Assembly: GCA_963580285.1 (NCBI GenBank)
Contig: OY757011.1
Location: 163,399,406 to 163,463,405, forward strand
DNA: 64,000 nt
From: Lucinisca nassula
Lineage: Eukaryota; Mollusca; Bivalvia; Lucinida; Lucinidae
Direction: 5' to 3'
Translations under genes and position numbers: made by a program
In this document: piece by piece, positions 56,101-64,000 of the stretch
Numbering within the stretch: position 1 is the first letter of the stretch
Layout of the letters: every line of letters starts with the position of its first letter
Notes under the pieces: model-generated
What the model was told of the DNA's origin: nothing
Seen by the model: only the letters and a program-made list of their open reading frames with translations
Database searches by the model: none

Positions 56101-56597
56101 CAATCTTGGTAGGGGTCCACCAGATGAAGCTTCATACCAAATATCAAAGATATGGGCCTTACAGTTTCAGAGAAGAAGATTTTTAAAGATTTTCCCTATA
56201 TAAGCCCATGTAAAACCAAAGGGCCCCGAGTGGGGGCATTTTTGGCCCCAGCACTATAATTTGAACAATCTTGGTAGCGGTCCACTAGATGAAGCTTCAT
56301 ACCTAATATCAAAGACCTGGGACTTGTGGTTTCAGAGAAGAAGATTTTTTAAGTTTTTGGTGAAAAAAAAATCAATTTTTGGCTCCTATGACCTAGATAT
56401 GCAACGGACCGGAACCATTTGAATAACTTTGAAAGGGGACCACCTAAGGATCATTCCTGTGAAGTTTGGTCAAAATTCGATCAGTGGTTTAGGAGGAGAT
56501 GTCGTTTAAAGAAATTGTTTACGGACGCACTGACGCACGCCGGACAAAAAGTGATCCCAAAAGCTCACCTCGTCACTACGTGACGGTGAGCTAAAAA
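53193..56597 (+). mobile_element. Tandem-core element I (GCTCACC), T1 core, with a nested element
   Basis: 5' end: ACAAGAGGGCAATGATGGCC then ctggatcGCTCACCtgaccc. T1 units of about 165 bp run from 53340 to 53868 and from 55295 to 56400, then ggaacggaccggaacc-type sequence, a short acggacgcactgacgcacg tract and the 3' hairpin AGCTCACCtcgtcactacgtgacGGTGAGCT then AAAAAT (56561-56597). The interruption at 53871-55292 falls inside a T1 unit (cactagata...atcacaccaaatatc). Confidence 0.85.
53871..55292 (+). mobile_element. Tandem-core element P nested in I (GCACGACCCGC motif)
   Basis: 5' end: AACCAGTGCTTCAGCTGAAG then tGCACGACCCGCcgg, with a GCTTCAGCTGAAGT stem. The core is three units of about 311-316 bp (tggcggccattttggtcatg at 54269, 54580 and 54896; cgcctcggcgaggct; gttcattggttagatctcat). 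Tract gacggacagacagac, then hairpin ACCGACTTCAGTCGGT, then GCGGGTCATGC, complementary to the 5' motif with one mismatch. Confidence 0.85.
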
Positions 56598-57853
56598 TGC
56601 AATAAAATAACAATAAAGAAACAAGAGGGCCATGATGGCCCTGGATCGCTCACCTGATCAATAGAGTAACAAGTGGGCCCCGGGAGGGCCATTATTGACT
56701 CAAGGGCTATAATGTGCATAATGTTGAGGGAGGTCTTAAAAGGTGAAGCTTCATACCAAATATCAATAAAGGCTATAATTTGAACAATCTTGGCAAAGGT
56801 CCACTAGATGAAGCTACACACCTTGCGGTTGCAGAAAAGAAGGTTTTTTTTAAGATATTCCCTACATAAGCCAATGTAAAACCAAATGGCCCCAGGGTGG
56901 CGGCATTTTGGCCTCAGGGCTATAATTTAAACAATCTTGATAGAGGTCCACTAGATGAAGCTTCACACCAAATATTAAAGACCTGGGTCTTGCTGTTTCT
57001 GAGAAGAAGATTTTCAATGATTATCTCATATTTATATAAGTCTATGTAAAATCAAAGGGCCCGGGGCGGGGGCTTTTGTGACCCGAGAGCTATAATATGA
57101 ACAATCTTGGTAGAGGTCCACTAGATGAAGCTCCATACCAAATATCAAAGACATGGGCCTTGCAGTTTCAGAAAAGACGATTTTTAAAGATTTCCGTATA
57201 TAAGTCTATGTAAAACCAAACAGTCTCGAGGCGGGGGCATTTTCGGCCCCAGGGCTATAGATAGAGGTCCACTAGATGAAATTTCACACCAAATATCAAA
57301 GACCTAGGCCTTGTGGTTTCACAGAAGAAGATTTGTAAAGATTTTCCCTATATAAGTTATGTAAAACCAAAGGGCCCCGAGGCGGGGCATTTTTGGTCTC
57401 AGGGCCATAATTTGAACAATCTTGGTAGAGGTCCACTAGATGAAGCTTGTTACCAAATATCAAAGACCAAGGCCTTGTGGTTTCAGAGAAGAAGATTTTT
57501 CAAGATTTTCCCTATGTAAGCCCATGTAAAACCAAAGGGCCCCAGAGCGGGGGCATTTTTAGACCCAGGGCTATAATTTGAATAATCTTGGCAGAGGTCC
57601 ACAAGATAAAGCTTCATACCAAATATCAAAGACCTGGGCCTTGCAGTTTCGGAGAATAAGATTTACAAAGATTTTCCCTATATAAGCCCATGTAAAACCA
57701 AAGGGCCCCGGGGCGGGTGAATTTTTGGCCCCAGCACTATAATTTGAACAATCTTGATAGGGGTCCACTAGATAAAATTTCATATCAAATATCAAATACC
57801 TGGGCCTTGCGGCTTCAGAGAAGAAGATTTTTAAAGATTTTCCAAATATAAAA

Positions 57854-60090
57854 TAACTAGAAATGTGTCCAGACGACACAGATGCCCCCGCCAAGGGCCC
57901 CGCCTCACCCCGAAAATCCATGTTGCAAAAAAATTTTCTAAGTGTGTGACCTTGTCATCAGGAACATTTGTGGGAAGTAATATTGAAATTGGTGAAAAAA
58001 TGTAAGTGCTAGAGCAATGACAAAGTTTTTCTAAAAATAGCCACAGTGACCTTGACCTTGAAAGTCGAACTCGCTCGAGGTATTGTCATAAGGAACATTT
58101 GTGTGAAGTAATATTGAAATCGGTGAAGAAATGTAAGCGCTAGAGCGATGACAAAGTTTTTCTAAAAATGACCACAGTGACCTTGACCTTGAAAGTGGAA
58201 CTTGCACTAGTGATATTGTCATAAGGAACATTTGTGTGAAGTAATATTGAAATTGGTGTAAAAATGTAAGCGCTAGAGCAATGACAAAGTTTTTCTAAAA
58301 ATAGCCACAGTGACCTTGACCTTGAAAGTCAAACTCGTTCGAGGTATTGTCATAAGAAACATTTGTGTGAAGTTATTTTGAAACCAGTGAAGAAATGCAG
58401 GCGCCAGAGCGATGACAAAGTTTTTCTAAAAAAAGCCACAGTGACCTTGACCTCGAAAGTCGAAATGGCTCGAGATATTGTCATTAGGAACAATTGTGTG
58501 AAGTTATATTGAAATCAGTGAAGAAATGTAAGCGCTAGAGCGATGACAAAGTTTTTCTAAAAATAGCCACAGTGACCTTGACCGTCAGGCCATGACCTTG
58601 ATTGCTCGAGCTATTTTTGTAAGGAACATTTGTGTGAAGTTATATTGAAATTGGTGAAGAAATGTAGGCGCTAGAGCGATGACAAAGTTTTTTCTAAAAA
58701 TAGCCACAGTGACCTTGACCTCGAAAGTCGAAATGGCTCGAGATATTGTCATAAGGAACAATTGTGTGAAGTTATATTGAAATCGGTGAAGAAATGTAAG
58801 CGCTAGAGCGATGACAAAGTTTTTCTAAAAATAGCCACAGTGACCTTGACCTTCAGGCCATGACCTTGATTGCTCGAGCTATTTTTATAAGGAACATTTG
58901 TGTGAAGTTATATTGAAATTGGTGAAGAAATGTAGGCGCTAGAGCGATGAGAAAGTTTTTTCTAAAAATAGCCACAGTGACCTTTACCTTGAGCCTTGAG
59001 GTCATGACCTTGAAAGATGAACTCGCTCGAGATATTGTCATAAGGAACATTTGTGTGAAGTTATATTGAAATCAGTGAAGAAATACAGACGCTAGAGCTA
59101 TGTTGTGCGAGGGGATAATTAAATTTTTTTAAGTCTGTGACCTTGACCTTGAGCTCATGGGCATGGGTGGGGGTATCGCTGAATAATATGGACAGGTATC
59201 TAACATCATACCAAATATCAACTCAATCCATTGCACGATTTGGAAAATATCAACTCTTAAAATATCTAATTAAAAATTTCTAAGTCTGTGACCTTGACCT
59301 TGAAGCCATAGGTATGAGTGGGGGTATTGCCAAATAAACATTTGGACCTGTATCTATCATCATAGCATACATAAGCCAAATCCATAATATAGTTTGGAAA
59401 ATTTGAGCTCTTTAAAATCTTTCACATTAAAATTGTCTAAATCTGTGACCTTGACCTTGAGGTCATAGGCATGGGTGGGGGTATTGTTGAATAAATCATT
59501 GTACCTATATCTATGATCATATGAACCAAAGCCATCATAAAAGTTCAGGTTCTACCAGGTACAAATACCTTAACTGGAGTCTTTAACATGGAAAATTTCT
59601 AAGTCCATGACCTTGACCTTGAGGCCATAGGCATGGGTGGGGGTATCGCTGAATAAAACTTTGGACCTATATCTATAATCATACCAAATATGAACCAATT
59701 CTATCAAATGGTTTGGAAAATATGAGTTCTAAAATGTTCAAGTCTACCTGTTACAAAAACCTTAACCTGAGTCTTTAACATTGAAAATTTCTAAGTCTGT
59801 GACCTTGACCTTGAGCTCACAGGCATGGGTGGGGGTATTGCTTAATAAAACTTTGGACCTATATCTATCATCATACCAAAGATGAACCAGTTCCATCAAA
59901 TGGTTAGGAAAATATGACTTCTAAAAGTTCAGGCTCTACCTGTTACAAAAACTTTAACCTGAGGTTACAGGATCACGTACGTACGTACGTACGTACACAC
60001 ACACGTACAGACGGACGTACACGCGTACGCACGTACGGAAAACCGAAAAACTATATGCCCCCGGCATCATATGATGCGGGGGCATAAAAA
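57854..60090 (+). mobile_element. Tandem-core element H nested in J (ATGCCCCCGCC motif), two different cores
   Basis: 5' end: AACTAGAAATGTGTCCAGAC then gacacagATGCCCCCGCC, with a TGTGTC/GACACA stem. First core: eight units of 133 bp (gatgacaaagtttttct, agccacagtgaccttgac), 57950-59100. Second core: five units of 150-190 bp (tctaagtctgtgaccttgac, ggcatgggtgggggtat), 59110-59965. Then a (GTAC)n-rich tract and the 3' hairpin ATGCCCCCGGCATCATATGATGCGGGGGCAT with AAAAA, 60054-60090 (written here with its palindromic centre at catcatatgatg). Confidence 0.85.
59976..60000 (+). repeat. (GTAC)n run
   Basis: Five to six GTAC units, self-complementary, occupying the place where other elements have GACGG tracts. 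Confidence 0.9.
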
Positions 60091-60934
60091 GGGCCCCGTG
60101 GCGGGGGCATTTTTGGCCCCAACACTATAATTTGAACAATCTTGGTAGGAGTCCACTAGATGAAGCTTCATACCAAATATCAAAGACCTGGTCCTTGCGG
60201 TTTCAGAGAAGATTTTTAAATTCCCTATATAATCCTATGTAAAACCAAAGGGACCTGAGCGGGGGCATCTTTAACCCCAGCACTATAATTTGAACAATCT
60301 TGGTAGGGGTCCACTAGATGAAGCTTCATACCAAATATCAAAGACCTGGGTCTTGTGGTTTCAGAGAAGGACTTTTTTTAAGTTTTCATTAAAAAAATCT
60401 ATTTTTGGCCCCTGTGACCTTGATGTGCAGCAGACCAGAACCATTTGAACAACTTTGAAAGGGGACCACCTAAGGATCATTCCTGTGAAGTTTGGTCAAA
60501 ATTCTATCAGTGGTTTAGGAGATGTCGTTTGAAGAAATTGTTTACGCACGCACAGACGCTATTACGCACGGACACACACACGAATGCACGACGGACGAAA
60601 AGTGATCCCAAAAGCTCACCTTGTCACTACGTGACAGGTGAGCTAATAAAATAGTAAATAAATAAATAACTAAATTTAATGTTTTGTTTAAATTGGCTGG
60701 AAAACAATGACATGTCCAAAATGACTACTTTTCTGGTGAAATCCGTGATATTTTTTTCTTAATTATACTTCAAACATTGGTTCTAATGAGTACCCACAAC
60801 CTATGTCTTGGAGCAGAAATAAGAAAAATAATGTATACCCTCATAAACCCTAATTTTCTCTATATAATGATAAAGTTCATTTCACGGACTTGTTCACGTG
60901 ATGCCTGCCAGCAGCCTGGTTCAAGAATCTGCAC

Positions 60935-61003
60935 CACACTGGTTAACCACTTACACTTAGGGAAACTGATCTGCTCAATATGACCTAAATAGTGTTGACT
61001 GGG
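60935..61003 (+). mobile_element. Fragment of tRNA-SINE family S2
   Basis: ggttaaccacttacact and atgacctaaatagtgttgac match the body of the S2 SINE (reverse complement of the 18113-18215 region). Both ends are missing. Confidence 0.65.
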
Positions 61004-61070
61004 CTCAGATACTATAAATGAGCAGAAAATATGTAATGATGTGAGAATAAAAAATATGTTGTCAAATGAA

Positions 61071-63922
61071 AACAAGAGGCCCATGGGCCACAATGCTCAC
61101 CAGAACTCAGGCGGACACTGCCCACTGGCAGCCATGTATGGTTTCAGATTTTAATTTATTGATTATAAAGTCTCCCAAACAAACACCCATTTCAAAATGA
61201 GCACCCATGTGGACTCTGTATCTGAAATATTAGGCCTTTTATGAGGAGGAAGGATGAGACATGGACCCAACAGAGCCCTGAATGGTATCACTGAATCCAT
61301 CTTATCATAAGGCACATGAATATATATGGTTTAGGGGTTGGGATGTGTACTGTTCCTGAGATATAAGGCCTTTTAAGCTGCGAATGGGTTGGAGCATAGC
61401 CCTGGCAGACCCCAGGAAAGCCAAGATTGTTGTCGCTGAATGTGTCTTATAATAAGGACCAAGAAAATATATTGTTTAGGGGTGGGGATATGAACAGTTT
61501 CCAAGATATGAGGCCCTCTTATGAAATGATGAGGAGAGGAATGGCCCCTGTGGACCACCAAGTTAGTGTGACTGAATGTGTCTAATCATAAGAAACAAGA
61601 ATATATATGATTATGAGGTGGCGATCTTAATGGTGTCTGAGATATATGGCCTTTTATGAAGTAGAGGCGTGGGCCATGGCATCAGCATGTTGCCCTAGCA
61701 CATAGACGCATTGATGTGAGTGAATGAGTCTTATTATAGGGAACACAAATATACATATTTTAGGGGTGGGGATCTGAACAGTTTCTGAGATATATTGCAT
61801 TTTATGAAGTGGAAGGGTGGGGCATAGCCCCAGCACACCCCCAGAGACCCCTAGGTTGGTATCACTGAATGTGTCTCATCATAAGGAACAAGAATATATA
61901 TGGTTTAGGGTTGGGGGTTCTGAATGGTTTCCGAGATATTGAGCCTTTTACGAAGTGGAGGTGGTTGGGCATGGCCCGGGCACATCCCAGAGAACCCCCA
62001 GGTTGGTTTCAATGAATGCGTCTTATCATATGAAACAAGAATATATATGGTTTTGGGATGGGGATCTGAATGGTTTCCGAGACATATCACCTTTTATGAA
62101 GTGGAAGGGTGGGGCACAGCCCCCGTACGGCCCAGGAGACCCTTAGATTGGTATCACTGAATGGGTCTTATCATAAGGAACAAGAATTTATATGCTTTAG
62201 GGGTGGGGATCTGAACGATTTCTGGGATATTGGGCTTTTACTAAGTGCAGGGGGTGGGGCATAGCCCTGGCACATCCTAGGGGACCCCCAGATTGGTGTC
62301 ACTGAATGCGTCTTTTCATAAGAAACAAGAATATACATGGTTTTGGGGTGGGGATCTGAAGGGTTTCCGAGATATATCACCTTTTATGAAGTGGAACAAG
62401 AATTTATATGGTTTAGGGGTGGGGATCTGAACGGTTTCTGAGATATTGGGCCTTTTATGAAGTGGAGGGGTCGGGCATAGCCCCCGTGCGGCAAGGGAGA
62501 CCCTAAGGTTGGTATTACTGAATGCGTCTTATCATAAGGAACAAGAATTTAAATGGTTTAGGGGTGGGGATCTGAACGGTTTCTGAGAGATTCAGCCTTT
62601 TACAAAGTTGAGGGGGTGGGGCATAAGCCCAGCCACATCCTAGGGAACCCTCAGATTGGTGTCACTGAATGCGTCTTATCATAAGAACAAGAATATATAT
62701 AGTTTAGGGGTGGGGATCTGAATGGTTTCTGAGATATATGGCATTTATGAAGTGGAAGGGTGGGGCATGGTCCCAGCACACCCCAGAGAGACCCCAATGT
62801 TGGTATCACTGAATCTGTCTTATCATAAGGAACAAGAATATAATATTATATGGTTTAGGGGTGGAGATCTCAATGGTTTCTGAGATAAATGGCATTTTAT
62901 GAAGTGGAGGGGGTGGGGCATGTCCCCGGCACATCCCGGGGGGACCCCAAGGTTGGTGTCACTTAATGCATCTTAGCATAAGGAACAAGAATATATATAG
63001 TTTAGGGGTGGGGATCTGAATGGTTTCTGAGATAAATGGCATTTTATGAAATAGAGGGGGCAGGGCATGTCCCCAGCACATCCCGGGGGACCCCCAGGTT
63101 GGTGTCACTTAATGCATCTTATCATAAGGAACAAGAATATATATGGTTTAGGGGTTGGGATCTGTAAGGTTTCTGAGATATAAGGCATTTTATGAAGTGG
63201 AGGGGGCGGGGCATGGCCCCGGCACAACCTAGGGGACACCCAGGTTGACATAAAAGCATATGGCTGAGAGAAGTTTACTCAAGGAACATGTTTATGTAAG
63301 TTTTGTAAAAATATCTGCAATGACATGGCAGTAAATGCCATTTTTCCGTTTTCCCCATTATAAGTCAATGGAAAATCTAAGTTGCCATAGCAACAAAACT
63401 AAAAGGCCAAATTTCATAAAAAACACAAAACCTGTAAAGGCAAATATGGTGAATATTTTCATAAAGACTCAGCCTCCTAGAGCATATGGTTTCTGAGGAG
63501 ATGATTTTTTAAGTATTTTTTGTCTATTTTTTTTTGCATTTTGGTTTCCATGGCAACCAATAAAAACGAGCAGAAGGCTTAAAATCATACAGCAGAAAGT
63601 AGATTGCCTTTGGAACATTTCTATGAAAGTTTTCTCAAAATATCTGCAGAGGCAGTAAATGCCATTTTTCAATTTTCCCCATTATAAGTCTATGGAAACT
63701 ACAAGTTGCCATAGCAACCAAACTAATGAGCCGATTTTGATAAAAAAACACAAACTTTCAATCCCCCAGCCCAAGGATGCTACAGATAAAATTTGGGCCC
63801 AATCGGCCCAGTGGCTTCAGAGGAGATGTCGTTTGAAAGTGTTGACGCCAGACGACGACGACGACGGACAACTGCCTATCCTATAAGCTCCCCCGGAGCC
63901 TTCGGCTCTGGTGAGCTAAAAA
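61071..63922 (+). mobile_element. Tandem-core element K (GCTCACC), T6 core then T3 core
   Basis: 5' end: ACAAGAGGCCCATGGGCCAC then aatGCTCACCagaac, with a GGCCCATGGGCC palindrome. About thirteen units of about 150 bp (atatggtttaggggtgggga, gtcttatcataaggaac, ggggcatggcccc) fill 61190-63240. There the sequence switches abruptly to the T3 core (63245-63840), then a gacgacgacgacgacgg tract and the 3' hairpin AGCTCCCCCGGAGCCTTCGG...CTCTGGTGAGCT then AAAAA (63885-63922). Confidence 0.8.
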
Positions 63923-64000
63923 CTGCTCAAACTACCGGTATGCAATTTCTTTTTATGTCAACATTTGATTTTCACTTATCAAAGCCAAGAAATGACAGAT
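63923..64000. other. Window end, no feature
   Basis: 78 bp of unclassified sequence. Confidence 0.4.

Larger units (their letters stand above)
56621..60650 (+). mobile_element. Tandem-core element J (GCTCACC), T1 core, with element H nested
   Basis: 5' end: ACAAGAGGGCCATGATGGCC then ctggatcGCTCACCtgatca. T1 units run 56760-57853 and 60091-60400. Tract acgcacgcacagacgc, then 3' hairpin AGCTCACCttgtcactacgtgacAGGTGAGCT then AATAAA (60612-60650). Only 24 bp separate it from the end of element I, and the two are in the same orientation. Confidence 0.85.

Noticed and set aside
61373..62380. Minus-strand frames with repeated PHPKTIYILVSYDKTHS
   Set aside because: Translation of the 150-bp core of element K, in several frames.

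Overview
The window is eukaryotic and almost wholly repetitive. No intact host protein-coding gene, rRNA or functional tRNA gene could be supported. The repeat content (non-LTR retrotransposon relics, a Tc1-like transposase relic, several tRNA-derived SINE families sharing a GACGTTAAAC-type tail, and many hairpin-ended elements carrying tandem cores and GACGGACGG tracts) fits a marine invertebrate, most probably a mollusc. That assignment is inference from repeat style, not from a host gene.

Layout. 1-2271: a broken jockey/CR1-like LINE split by a 303-bp SINE-like element. 2272-6900: tandem-core elements. 6900-10850: mostly unclassified AT-rich DNA with SINE pieces. 10850-13505: the 3' part of a second LINE, a long foldback, and a CTAT microsatellite split by a MITE. 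14150-15510: a LINE relic containing a SINE-like element that itself contains a tandem dimer of hammerhead-ribozyme units. 15600-19200: a dead Tc1-like transposase with two SINE-like insertions, then further SINEs. 20600-42900: a giant inverted arrangement of arm, 42-bp satellite array with higher-order structure, spacer, inverted array and inverted arm. Each arm carries a complete-looking hammerhead motif pointing into its array, and the right arm holds a 3.26-kb insertion with an SGNH-hydrolase-like relic. 42900-64000: tandem-core mobile elements nested in one another, with SINEs and a fourth LINE relic.

Three themes tie the window together. (1) Hammerhead ribozymes occur at five places: two flanking the satellite, two in a retrozyme-like dimer, and one relic. 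(2) At least ten different tandem-core elements obey one end rule: a 5' stem-loop, then a short family-specific motif, a tandem core, often a GACGG-rich tract, then the same motif inside or complementary to the 3' terminal structure, then an A-rich end. A 157-bp core-less member sits inside the satellite and shows the insertion point: between A and T, no target duplication, CTAA at the 3' end. This resembles Helitron/Helentron-type elements. (3) Satellite-like arrays and mobile elements grade into each other: element cores are tandem arrays, and the 42-bp satellite resembles part of a module at the outer end of its flanking arms.

Long open frames in 22.3-29 kb and 34-38 kb arise because the satellite monomer is 42 bp (14 codons). 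Frame is lost at every 41-bp monomer, so they are not annotated as genes.
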